Assembly (NCBI GenBank): GCA_937949615.1
Contig: CALEDQ010000005.1
Span: 186,001-250,000, forward strand
Length of the DNA stretch: 64,000 nucleotides
Reading direction: 5' to 3'
Source: an uncultured bacterium
GTDB lineage: Bacteria > Muiribacteriota > Ozemobacteria > Ozemobacterales > Ozemobacteraceae
The notes under the pieces were generated by a model. That model did no database searches. It saw only the letters and a program-made list of their open reading frames with translations, and had not been told where the DNA came from. Every line of letters begins with the position of its first letter. Position 1 is the stretch's first letter. Made by a program: the position numbers and the translations under genes. Of the stretch, positions 17,789 to 25,798 are shown in pieces.

Positions 17789-18532
17789 ATGAAGTTGCAC
17801 GAACGGTTGATTGAGATTGCTACACCCTGGTCAGAAGGCAGAACGGTTAAAGACCTGCGTTTTGGTCTCGGTTACAGCTGCGCTGAACTCGATGACGGGC
17901 GCAGCGGCATTGCCTGCACACTGCTCTTCGAAAATTCCGGCAGCTGCACACATGTACCTGCTGCCGGTCAGATCGCCGGCAGCCTGGCATCAGAGATTCT
18001 TGGCTGGCTGAAACATGATAACGCTCTCGAAAGAGCCGCCGGCCTGGCCGTTTTCAACGCCCTGAATGCCAGCCACAGTCGAAATTTTGTCGAAGGCGAA
18101 GCAATTTCGCTTCTTAAAATCGACAAAAACGACCATGTCGTCATGATCGGCTTTTTTGGCCCGGTTATACCCGATATCAAGGCCACCGGCTGTCGTTTCG
18201 AAATCGTCGAACTGAATGCCGACAAGCCGGGAGTCATAACTCCCGAACAGGGGTTCAAGGCTCTCGCCGAGTGCGACGTGGCGATTATCACCTCGACCAG
18301 CATTATCAACGGCACCTGCGACGGTCTGTTGCAGGCCCTCAAGCGCAATCGCGCCGCGGTAATGCTTGGGCCGTCGACGCCGATGTGCCCCGAGGCTTTT
18401 GCCGGCACGCGCATTACCCAGCTGAGCGGTTCTTACGTGCTCGATAAGGCGCGAATTCAGACGATTGTTTCTGAAGGCGGCGGAACCAGACTTCTGAAGA
18501 AGCACCTGCGCTTCAGCAACGTCATGGTGTAA
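17789..18532 (+). CDS. DUF364/DUF4213 putative heavy-metal chelation protein
   Basis: A 247-residue protein with the DUF4213 N-terminal part (VKDLRFGLGYSCAEL, about 1-90) followed by the DUF364 domain (VVMIGFFGPVIPDIKATGCRFEIVE, ITSTSIINGTCDGLL, VMLGPSTPMCPEAF). The family is annotated as putative metal chelation and is linked in anaerobes to metal and cofactor genes. Cysteines at about 31, 41, 51 and 168-203 could bind metal. It is followed after 31 bases by the sigma-54 activator gene, so the two may be co-expressed. Confidence 0.82.
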   Translation: MKLHERLIEIATPWSEGRTVKDLRFGLGYSCAELDDGRSGIACTLLFENSGSCTHVPAAGQIAGSLASEILGWLKHDNALERAAGLAVFNALNASHSRNFVEGEAISLLKIDKNDHVVMIGFFGPVIPDIKATGCRFEIVELNADKPGVITPEQGFKALAECDVAIITSTSIINGTCDGLLQALKRNRAAVMLGPSTPMCPEAFAGTRITQLSGSYVLDKARIQTIVSEGGGTRLLKKHLRFSNVMV

Positions 18533-18563
18533 AATATTCGTAATTCATCATCGGGGAAAAAGC

Positions 18564-20069
18564 ATGCTGGCCAGTGAAATGTCTCTGACTCTCAGTCCTG
18601 AACGGGCTATGGGCATCGTTCTCGATGCCATTCAAGAGATTATTCCGTTCGAACTGGCTGTCATTTTAAGTCTTGAGAAGAACAATACCCTGCAGGTTCG
18701 TTACTGCAGCGGCGTTCTCTGTTGCGAGAAGCTGGCTAACCAGACTTTGACTATCGATGACCGGCCAGATATAAAACTGGCCTTGAGGCGCGGCGAAGTT
18801 ACTCTCGTTAAAGAGACTGCAGATCCGCAGCACAAAGATACCTACGATGGTCTCGTCGATATTCCGGCAGGTCATTCCTGTATGCTGACCCCTCTCAGGG
18901 CCGGCGGTGAGGTGATCGGCCTGATGACCCTCGATCATCGTCAGTGCGGCCTGTTCACGCCTGAAAGAGTTAAATTCGCCGGCATTCTTTCGCAATTGCT
19001 GGCAATTGCGCTGGCGCAGTCTCTGCAGACCGAAAACCTGCTGAGCGAAAAGACCGCCCTGCTTTATGAAAGAAATTCTTTTGTTGCCGATCTTGCGAGA
19101 GTTGCCGGCGGTCTTGTCGGCAATTCGCCAGCCTGGAAGCAGGTTCTTGAAAAAATAAGACTGGTAGCCCCCACCGATTCGCATGTGATGATTCTCGGTG
19201 AGACCGGTACCGGCAAAGAACAGGTTGCCAAGGCGGTGCATGCTCTTTCAGGCCGCTCGAAGCAGCCGTTTATAACACTGAATTGTTCGGCTCTGAATCA
19301 CAATCTTGCCGAAAGCGAGCTTTTTGGCCACGAAAAAGGCGCGTTTACCGGTGCGGTTGCGGCGCGTAAAGGCCGCTTCGAACTCGCAGACAGCGGTACG
19401 CTTTTTCTCGATGAGCTTGGCGACCTGCCGCTCGAAACTCAGCCAAAGCTGTTGCGCGCCATTCAGCAGGGAACTTTTGAACGGCTCGGCGGCGAAAAAA
19501 CTCTGAAGGCCGACGTGCGCATCATCAGCGCCACCAATGTCAGGCTAGAAGAGAAGGTCAGGCATGGCAAATTCAGAGAAGACCTTTATTACCGCCTCAA
19601 TGTTTTTCCGATAATCGTGCCGCCTCTGCGAGAGCGGCAGAGCGATGTCGTTCTGCTCGCACATCATTTTGTCGAGACAATGCGGGTGCGCTTTGGTTAT
19701 GAAAAAGTCATGCTTTCCGGGCTGACGATCAGAAAGCTGCTCGAAAACAACTGGCCGGGCAATGTCAGAGAACTTCAGAATACCATCGAAAGGGCTCTTA
19801 TCAATTGCCGTGGCGGCCAGATAGAGGCCGAGCACATATTTTTCGAGTCGCAGGCAAAGTCGCCAAAGCTGGAAAAGCCCGTATCGTCTGCATCAGATGC
19901 CGGGGTTTCAGACTTCGAAACCGAAGTTGGCCGTATCATCGCCCGGGCTCTGCAGCAATGCGGCGGCCGCATTTACGGTAAAGACGGCGCGGCGGCCCTG
20001 CTGAATCTCAAGCCAACCACTCTGCAAAGTAAAATAAAAAAACTTGGTCTCGATAAAAAGCCTGATTGA
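18564..20069 (+). CDS. GAF-domain sigma-54-dependent transcriptional activator (NorR-like)
   Basis: A 501-residue enhancer-binding protein. An N-terminal GAF sensor domain covers about residues 10-155 (CSGVLCCEKL, GHSCMLTPLRAGGEVIGLMTLDH). The AAA+ domain at about 187-415 has Walker A GETGTGKE, the sigma-54 contact loop GAFTGA, Walker B LFLDELG and the arginine-finger region YYRLNVFPI. The C-terminus holds a Fis-type helix-turn-helix (LQQCGGRIYGKDGAAALLNLKP). Domain order matches NorR, where GAF senses nitric oxide, but the ligand here is unknown. The next gene, a peroxiredoxin, has a sigma-54 promoter and an upstream inverted repeat, so it is the obvious target. Confidence 0.92.
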   Translation: MLASEMSLTLSPERAMGIVLDAIQEIIPFELAVILSLEKNNTLQVRYCSGVLCCEKLANQTLTIDDRPDIKLALRRGEVTLVKETADPQHKDTYDGLVDIPAGHSCMLTPLRAGGEVIGLMTLDHRQCGLFTPERVKFAGILSQLLAIALAQSLQTENLLSEKTALLYERNSFVADLARVAGGLVGNSPAWKQVLEKIRLVAPTDSHVMILGETGTGKEQVAKAVHALSGRSKQPFITLNCSALNHNLAESELFGHEKGAFTGAVAARKGRFELADSGTLFLDELGDLPLETQPKLLRAIQQGTFERLGGEKTLKADVRIISATNVRLEEKVRHGKFREDLYYRLNVFPIIVPPLRERQSDVVLLAHHFVETMRVRFGYEKVMLSGLTIRKLLENNWPGNVRELQNTIERALINCRGGQIEAEHIFFESQAKSPKLEKPVSSASDAGVSDFETEVGRIIARALQQCGGRIYGKDGAAALLNLKPTTLQSKIKKLGLDKKPD

Positions 20070-20146
20070 TTTGATCGGATGGGCAAACATCGCGCCGGTA
20101 TTTTTTCCGGTCAGTCGAGATCGATGACATAAAAAGCTTAACCGCC

Positions 20147-20200
20147 ACCGAAATCCGGTTTATACCGAAATATCGTTGTAAAATTCAACGATATTTCGGT
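20147..20200. promoter_or_regulatory. Probable enhancer site for the sigma-54 activator
   Basis: ACCGAAATATCGTTG at 20164-20178 is perfectly inverted at 20186-20200 across TAAAATT. An extra half-site ACCGAAAT lies at 20147-20154. The repeat centre is about 74 bases upstream of the sigma-54 -24 element at 20256, the usual distance for an enhancer. It could alternatively act as a terminator for the activator gene, but it has no T tract and lies 95 bases past the stop. Confidence 0.65.
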
Positions 20201-20255
20201 GTTGTGACCTCGCTAAAATCACTTAAACCCGCTTTTGAAGCTGATTGTAATGTCA

Positions 20256-20270
20256 TGGCATGGCGGTTGC
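20256..20270 (+). promoter_or_regulatory. Sigma-54 (-24/-12) promoter of the peroxiredoxin gene
   Basis: TGGCATG-N4-TTGC, with the invariant GG (20257-20258) and GC (20269-20270) separated by exactly 10 bases. It differs from the TGGCACG-N4-TTGC consensus at one base. The peroxiredoxin ATG follows at 20314. Confidence 0.75.
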
Positions 20271-20313
20271 GATTCCTTCGGCGTTGATAAATTAAACTCT
20301 GGAGGAATTTAAA

Positions 20314-20970
20314 ATGGAAAACGTGCAAAATTGCAGTATGCCCCTGCTTGGCGACAGAATGCCGGAATTCACCGTTCTGACCACTCACGGAATGAAAAGC
20401 TTTCCGAATGATTATGCCGGAAAATGGATCGTTCTATTCAGCCATCCGGGCGATTTTACACCGGTCTGCACTACCGAATTCGTTGCTTTTGCAAAACGTG
20501 AAGCCGAATTCAAAAAGCTGAATGCCGAGCTGGTTGGCCTGTCGATCGATCAGGTTTTCTCTCACATCAAATGGGTCGAATGGATCGAAGAAAAGCTGCA
20601 GGTCAAGATTCCGTTCCCGATCATTGCTGATGACATGGGCAATGTCGCTAAAAAACTTGGCATGCTTCACCCCGGTAAAGGCTCAAATACTGTCAGAGCA
20701 GTGTTTCTCATCGATCCGAACGGCATTACCCGCCTGATGATCTACTACCCCCAGGAAATCGGTCGCCAGGTCGACGAAGTTCTGCGGGCTCTCAAAGCTT
20801 TGCAGGTCGCCGATGCCAACAAGGTCGCCCTTCCCGAAAACTGGCCGAACAATGAGCTTCTCAAAGACAAGGTTATTGTGCCGCCGGCCAAAGACGTTGA
20901 AACCGCTGCCAAACGCAAAGGCGAAAAGAACAGTTACGACTGGTGGTTTGTTTACAAAGACCTCAAATAA
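20314..20970 (+). CDS. Peroxiredoxin (Prx6/AhpC-TSA type)
   Basis: A 218-residue thioredoxin-fold peroxidase that reduces hydrogen peroxide or organic peroxides in the cytoplasm. The peroxidatic cysteine sits in FSHPGDFTPVCTTEFVAF (Cys near residue 50), and the C-terminal half has the Prx6-type extension ending NSYDWWFVYKDLK. Length is that of the archaeal/Prx6 group (about 215-220). Ribosome site GGAGG is close upstream. A sigma-54 promoter and enhancer-like repeat precede it, which is uncommon for a peroxiredoxin. Confidence 0.93.
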   Translation: MENVQNCSMPLLGDRMPEFTVLTTHGMKSFPNDYAGKWIVLFSHPGDFTPVCTTEFVAFAKREAEFKKLNAELVGLSIDQVFSHIKWVEWIEEKLQVKIPFPIIADDMGNVAKKLGMLHPGKGSNTVRAVFLIDPNGITRLMIYYPQEIGRQVDEVLRALKALQVADANKVALPENWPNNELLKDKVIVPPAKDVETAAKRKGEKNSYDWWFVYKDLK

Positions 20971-21007
20971 TTTTGTCAGCCGTGGCTGATATCTGATAAG
21001 TCCTTGT

Positions 21008-21050
21008 CTCCGCTTCTGCCTCAAAGCCGGCAGAGGCGGAGATTTCTTTT
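21008..21050 (+). terminator. Rho-independent terminator of the peroxiredoxin gene
   Basis: A 13-bp stem with one G-T pair (21008-21020 with 21029-21041), an 8-base loop, then a T-rich tail, 38 bases after the stop. Confidence 0.75.
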
Positions 21051-21184
21051 CTGCAGAACACTATGCCATGAAGAGGGCTTTCTGAAGCTGAATCTGCCAC
21101 AGTTGCGCAATGACGTTTTTCTGACTATGATTTATATCTGTCATAAAGCTTTAAAATTCAGTCGGTAAGGATGGATCTGAAATA

Positions 21185-21793
21185 ATGAAACCCGGTTTGA
21201 AAAAAATGTTCTGTGCCGCTTTCGGTCTTGGTATGCTCGTGGTGCCGGCATTCGCTCAGAATGCAGAAACCGCCGACGCGATTGTCGGGCCGATTCTCGA
21301 TAACGTCGGTAAACTCACCGAAATGACTGCTGGCTCAACCGATCTCGATCTCAAGAAGGCCATCGACGGCATGAAACTCAACCTCGACGGCATCATGGGT
21401 AAATCTCTCGGAGCCAACGATGAAAAGGTTAAAGCGACAATCGAAGGCATCAATACCCAGGTCGAGAGCCTGTTGCAGAAATCACTCGGTGAAAACGGCG
21501 AGATGATTGGCAAGTTGCTCGAAACTATCAATGGTCAGGTAGACACCTTTCTGCAGCAGACCAACGAATTCACCAACAAAGTTGTCGAGCAGAGTCTTAA
21601 AACTGCCAACGAAGCTACTGCCCAGGGCCTCGAAATGGGCCGGCAGCTGACCGAACAGGCACTGCAGGACGCCAATCAGACGATGAATCAGGCTCTCGAA
21701 GAAGGTCTGCAGAGCGGCCAGGATCTCAGCAACCAGATCATCAACGAAACGATGCAGGATCTGCAGAACCAGTCATCCGGCACCTCTGATTAA
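21185..21793 (+). CDS. Secreted helical protein of unknown function
   Basis: A 202-residue protein with a clear signal peptide (MKPGLKKMFCAAFGLGMLVVPAFA, cut expected after AFA). The mature part is almost wholly alpha-helical, polar and repetitive, with Gln/Asn/Glu-rich amphipathic runs (VESLLQKSLGENGEMIGKLL, ALQDANQTMNQALEEGLQSG) resembling apolipoprotein-like or coiled-coil repeats. No cysteine remains in the mature protein. Single gene. Probably periplasmic; no function can be assigned. Confidence 0.8.
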   Translation: MKPGLKKMFCAAFGLGMLVVPAFAQNAETADAIVGPILDNVGKLTEMTAGSTDLDLKKAIDGMKLNLDGIMGKSLGANDEKVKATIEGINTQVESLLQKSLGENGEMIGKLLETINGQVDTFLQQTNEFTNKVVEQSLKTANEATAQGLEMGRQLTEQALQDANQTMNQALEEGLQSGQDLSNQIINETMQDLQNQSSGTSD

Positions 21794-21822
21794 CGGCCAC
21801 AATGAACAGGGCCATAATAAGC

Positions 21823-21863
21823 GGCCACGGATGAACACAGATAAACACTGATAAACCCTGATT
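21823..21863. repeat. 10-bp tandem repeat block (GATRAACMCN units)
   Basis: GGCCACG followed by GATGAACACA, GATAAACACT, GATAAACCCT and GATT: three consecutive 10-base units. A decayed relative of the start (GGCCACAATGAACAGG) lies just before, at about 21795. A second block with the same GGCCACG lead is at 62966-63006. Confidence 0.75.
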
Positions 21864-21949
21864 GCGCCGGAGTCAGCAGGCAAAATACTTTTAATGCTGG
21901 CTCAGGCGCAATTTTTAATTTACTGCCAGAATTGAAGTGAGAATTTAAA

Positions 21950-22792
21950 ATGGGCTTTGCAAACCATGAAAGCGACAATCTGCTGAACAGGCTGCGCCTG
22001 TTCAGATTCTGGGCTGAAAAAGAGTTTGAAGTCGTTATCGACGGAGAGCGCAGAAAAATCCGCTGCCGGGCCGGCTCGAATGAATCGAAGCGCGCGGCTG
22101 AGGAACTTTGTCGGCAAAAAGCCGAAAGGGTACAGCTCATTGTTGATAAGAAGATTCAGCGCCAGAGCTCATACGAGAAGCCGACGCGTGAGCATATCAT
22201 CGAAGAGATCGACTCTGAAAACATCATTACCCGCAATTATTACGGAGCCCTGATTCTCAATACCTCTTCAGTTAATATTTTTGACATAGATACCTACCAG
22301 AAAGCCTTCTGGGAAAGGCTGACCTTCAAAAAAATCGATAACAAGCAGGGTATTATCGGTCTTTTGCGCCGGCTGCATGCTGAGCAGATAATTCCCGGCA
22401 CCACCTGGCGAATCTACGAAACCTGCAAAGGCATCAGAGTAATGATACTCGGCAGATTCATCGAGCCCGGCTCTAAACAGTTCAAGACTTTCTGCGAAAA
22501 ATCGAACGCTGACGGCCTGTATTCATGGCTTTGTGTGCAACAGCGCTGTTACCGCGCCAGGCTGACGCCGAAACCATATCGCATGCACATTGACTGCATA
22601 AAGTATCGCTGCCCGGTTCCCGAAGGCCAGGAACAGGCTTATAAAAACTGGGAACATGAATATGACAACGCTGCACGCGGCTTCGCCGTCTGCCGGTATG
22701 TCGAAACGCTTGGCAACGGGGTTGTAGAAAGCCGAATCATCGACCTGCACGACCGCTATTGTCTTAACGACCAGGCCGAAAAGCTCGCCTGA
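21950..22792 (+). CDS. Hypothetical protein, family not recognised
   Basis: A 280-residue soluble protein with many charged residues and no signal or membrane segment. It has a cysteine/aromatic-rich centre (YSWLCVQQRCYRARLTPKPY, DCIKYRCPVPEG) and a region reading NIITRNYYGALILNTSSVNIFDIDTYQKAFW that resembles a compact alpha/beta domain with possible acidic active residues (DIDT). It is followed after 18 bases by the MBL-fold gene, so they may be an operon. I propose no function. Confidence 0.72.
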   Translation: MGFANHESDNLLNRLRLFRFWAEKEFEVVIDGERRKIRCRAGSNESKRAAEELCRQKAERVQLIVDKKIQRQSSYEKPTREHIIEEIDSENIITRNYYGALILNTSSVNIFDIDTYQKAFWERLTFKKIDNKQGIIGLLRRLHAEQIIPGTTWRIYETCKGIRVMILGRFIEPGSKQFKTFCEKSNADGLYSWLCVQQRCYRARLTPKPYRMHIDCIKYRCPVPEGQEQAYKNWEHEYDNAARGFAVCRYVETLGNGVVESRIIDLHDRYCLNDQAEKLA

Positions 22793-22810
22793 AAACACGA
22801 AGGTAAGCCA

Positions 22811-23614
22811 ATGAAAAATACTGAGAGACTCGATCTGACTTTTCTCGTCGATAACAACGCCGGGCCAGGCTGTGGTGCTGAACATGGTCTGTCGATAATT
22901 GTTGAAACTGACGATGCGTGCATTCTTTTCGATTCAGGCCAGAGTTCTCTTTTTAAAAGCAATGCCATGAGCCTCGGCATCGAGCTGGATCGCATCGAGC
23001 TCGCAGTCTTGAGCCATGGGCACTACGATCATGGCAATGGCTTTGAATACTTTGCCGGCCGGCGACTGGTATGCCACCCGGAAATTTTCATTCGTCGCTA
23101 TCGCGAGAAAAATGGCACCTATATCGGGCTGAGCTATGATCGACAACAGGCCGAAACCTGGTTTGACCTGCAGTTGAGCGCCAGGCCGATGAAACTCTCG
23201 GATTCAATAACTTTTCTCGGCCAGATCCCGCGGTTGAACGATTTTGAGGCAAAGCAGACGCCGTTTTATGACGAAGCCGGCCAGCCTGATTTTGTGCCTG
23301 ATGATTCGGCAATTGCTGTCGAAACTGCAAAAGGGCTGGTGGTCATCGCAGGCTGTTCGCATTCTGGTATCTGCAATATCGTTGACTACGCCTGTGCTGT
23401 GACCGGCTGTAATGATATTGCCGCAGTCATTGGCGGCTTTCACCTTAAAGAGGGCAGCCTGGCGATCGAACCGACCATGTCTTACCTGAAAAGCAGAAAC
23501 ATCAAACTTCTTATGCCATGCCACTGTGTCGATGCTTCTGTCATTCAGCTTCTGCATGCAGAAATGCCCTGCGAACCCGTTTTTTCAGGCCGCAGAGTCA
23601 TTTTTGCCGGTTAA
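22811..23614 (+). CDS. MBL-fold metallohydrolase
   Basis: A 267-residue metallo-beta-lactamase-fold protein. The metal motif LSHGHYDHGNGFEYF (H-x-H-x-D-H) lies near residues 68-82; further ligands are in IAGCSHSGICNIV (about 178) and PCHCVDASVI. The sequence LVDNNAGPGCGAEHGLSIIVE and the GCSHSG block resemble the group annotated as dihydropterin/aminobenzene-phosphate synthase-like MBL proteins. The substrate is unknown. Its stop is one base from the stop of the convergent chemoreceptor gene, so the two transcripts must overlap. Confidence 0.85.
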   Translation: MKNTERLDLTFLVDNNAGPGCGAEHGLSIIVETDDACILFDSGQSSLFKSNAMSLGIELDRIELAVLSHGHYDHGNGFEYFAGRRLVCHPEIFIRRYREKNGTYIGLSYDRQQAETWFDLQLSARPMKLSDSITFLGQIPRLNDFEAKQTPFYDEAGQPDFVPDDSAIAVETAKGLVVIAGCSHSGICNIVDYACAVTGCNDIAAVIGGFHLKEGSLAIEPTMSYLKSRNIKLLMPCHCVDASVIQLLHAEMPCEPVFSGRRVIFAG

Positions 23615-23615
23615 T

Positions 23616-25649
23616 TCAGCCTTTCAGCTTGAACTGCTTGAGCATCTGCTGCAGCTCAACCGCCTGCCTGTTGAGTTCTTCGGCGGTGGCGGCCAACTCT
23701 TCCGAGCCGGCTGAATTTTTGTGGGTTACGCTTTCGATCTGATTCAGACCGGTGCTGACCTGTGAAACCCCAGAAGCCTGATCATTGCTGGCAGTGGCAA
23801 TCTGGCCGACAAGTTTTGCCAGGTTTGTAGCCGTTGTTACAATCTCACTGAGAGCTTTGGCAGTATGCTCGGCAAGCTCAGACCCGCGTGAAATTTTCTG
23901 AACCGAGGCTTCAATCAGCAGAGCGGTTTCGTTGGCTGCTTTGGCGCTGCGCACCGCAAGATTGCGAACTTCATCGGCAACTACCGAGAACCCTTTGCCG
24001 TGGCGACCAGCTCTGGCAGCTTCAACTGCTGCGTTCAAAGACAGCAGATTCGTCTGAAATGCAATATCGTCGATTACTTTGAGGATTTTGGTGATTTCGT
24101 GGCTTGATGACTTGATTTCGTGCATGGCTGCCGACATTTCTGACATTCTTTCTGAGCCCCGGCTGGCGGCGGAACTGGCTTCGGTAGCCAATTGATTCGC
24201 CTTGCTGGCGTCATTCGCATTAGCGCGTGCCTGCTGGTCTATTTCTGAAAGAGATGCGCTGATTTCTTCGAGACAGGCGGCTGATTCGGTAGTGCCCTGG
24301 GCAAGCGACTGCGAAACGTCAGATATCTGCTCCGAGTTGGCGCCAACCTGTATGGCGGCACTGTTGACGCTTACCAGCATATTGTTCATACTTGCCATCA
24401 TTTTTTTCAGGGTGATGCTGAATTTATCTTCATCTGAACGAACCGGAACATCAAGACTCCAGTCACCAGCAGCAACCTGCTCGACAATTGCTGTCTGTGC
24501 CCTTTGTGAATCGATAAGGCCCTGAACCGATTTTGCCAGCTGACCGATTTCGTCGGTGCGTGACAAATACTCGTCAGGCGCATTGCGGTTGATGATGCCC
24601 TTCATTGCTACCACTTCGAGCAGATCGACCCCGGCTTTGACCGGGAGGGTAATGCCTCTGGCAATGATTACCGCTATCAGAGCGGTGATCAGCAGCACAA
24701 TAACCGCCGGAAAAATCAGAGCCGCGAGCTTGCCGTAAATCTGGTTCTCATAAATATTGACCATTATTGCCCATGGAGTCTGGGTTGTGCCGATCCTGAC
24801 CGGCGCAAATTCTTTGAGAATATTTGCCTGTCTTTCTTTATCGAACTCGGTTTCGCGGTAGACTTCGCCAGCTTCGATTGCTTTCAGGGCTTTCATCCTC
24901 AATTCCTTGTTACCATACTGCGTAAAGCTGGTGCCAACACGCTCCGGGCTCTTAAGAGAATTGGTAATGATGCCGCCATTCGACAGCATGACCGACCACC
25001 GGGCATTGTATGGCTTTATCTTTTCGAGAACCTGATTGAATGCCCGCAGGTCAAGCTCGATGCCAATAACGCCGGCGGTATTTCCATCTTTGATTACAGG
25101 CACCATTACCAGAGCGGTAGTATGTTTCTGCCCACCTGATTCGTGCAAAACCGGCTCCAGTACTTTTTCGGCTTTAATCTCTGAAACCTTCACAGTGAAG
25201 CAGTTTTCTGATTTTTCGGCGTTCTGCGTCGTCAGCTCGTCGATAGACTTATCGTTTCGTTTCCAGCCTGCGGCAAAATGGCTGCCCGGCTCTTTTCCGT
25301 CAAAGGCTCCAGATACCCAGCTCATCCAGATGCCGGTAAGGTTCTGATTTCCTTCAAGCGCCTTATAAAGAATCTCCCCGGCCATTTTTCGGGAAATGGG
25401 CTGCTGCGGCCCGGCAGCATTGCCAAGGCTGGCAGCGATGGCCCGGCCTGTGATGATCGCCCGGTCAAAAAACTGCTCGAGATGATGCGCGTTGCGAAAC
25501 GCCATCTCATCGATCTTTTCAGCCGTTTCATCGCCGATTATCGCTCTGGTAATGAAAATTTGCGCCATTACCAGAGTTAGACAGGCAAAAATGACAATAG
25601 CAATCATTATTGTCGGGAGTTTGAAGGTCAGCTTCATGTTTCTGAACAT
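23616..25649 (-). CDS. Methyl-accepting chemotaxis protein with dCache-type sensor
   Basis: A 677-residue transmembrane chemoreceptor. TM1 is at about 11-34 and TM2 at about 310-332; the roughly 275-residue periplasmic part between them looks like a dCache sensor (NLTGIWMSWVSGAFDG, VMVPVIKDGNTAGVIGIELDL). HAMP-like segments follow, and the cytoplasmic tip has the conserved hairpin IAFQTNLLSLNAAVEAARAG, GKGFSVVADEVRNLA. It would signal to a CheA kinase; no other chemotaxis genes are in the window. A consensus-like promoter is at 25714-25742. Confidence 0.93.
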   Translation of the reverse strand: MFRNMKLTFKLPTIMIAIVIFACLTLVMAQIFITRAIIGDETAEKIDEMAFRNAHHLEQFFDRAIITGRAIAASLGNAAGPQQPISRKMAGEILYKALEGNQNLTGIWMSWVSGAFDGKEPGSHFAAGWKRNDKSIDELTTQNAEKSENCFTVKVSEIKAEKVLEPVLHESGGQKHTTALVMVPVIKDGNTAGVIGIELDLRAFNQVLEKIKPYNARWSVMLSNGGIITNSLKSPERVGTSFTQYGNKELRMKALKAIEAGEVYRETEFDKERQANILKEFAPVRIGTTQTPWAIMVNIYENQIYGKLAALIFPAVIVLLITALIAVIIARGITLPVKAGVDLLEVVAMKGIINRNAPDEYLSRTDEIGQLAKSVQGLIDSQRAQTAIVEQVAAGDWSLDVPVRSDEDKFSITLKKMMASMNNMLVSVNSAAIQVGANSEQISDVSQSLAQGTTESAACLEEISASLSEIDQQARANANDASKANQLATEASSAASRGSERMSEMSAAMHEIKSSSHEITKILKVIDDIAFQTNLLSLNAAVEAARAGRHGKGFSVVADEVRNLAVRSAKAANETALLIEASVQKISRGSELAEHTAKALSEIVTTATNLAKLVGQIATASNDQASGVSQVSTGLNQIESVTHKNSAGSEELAATAEELNRQAVELQQMLKQFKLKG

Positions 25650-25713
25650 TTTATACCTCGATACGGCAGAGGTTTTATGGACTAGAACAGATTTGAAAAG
25701 ATCTTTTTAGGAT

Positions 25714-25742
25714 ATTATAAAGTAATACTAATTCGGTGGCAA
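25714..25742 (-). promoter_or_regulatory. Sigma-70 type promoter of the chemoreceptor gene
   Basis: Minus strand: TTGCCA (25742-25737), a 17-base spacer and TATAAT (25719-25714), 65 bases before the start codon. Confidence 0.6.
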
Positions 25743-25750
25743 ATAATTTA

Positions 25751-25784
25751 AAAAAAATGCCCTGGCTTAATCATAAAGCCAGGG
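25751..25784 (-). terminator. Rho-independent terminator of the FAD oxidoreductase gene
   Basis: CCCTGGCTT (25760-25768) pairs with AAGCCAGGG (25776-25784). On the minus strand the stem is followed by a run of T (A run at 25750-25757). It lies 15 bases after the stop at 25799. Confidence 0.85.
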
Positions 25785-25798
25785 TATTTTCAAAACTT

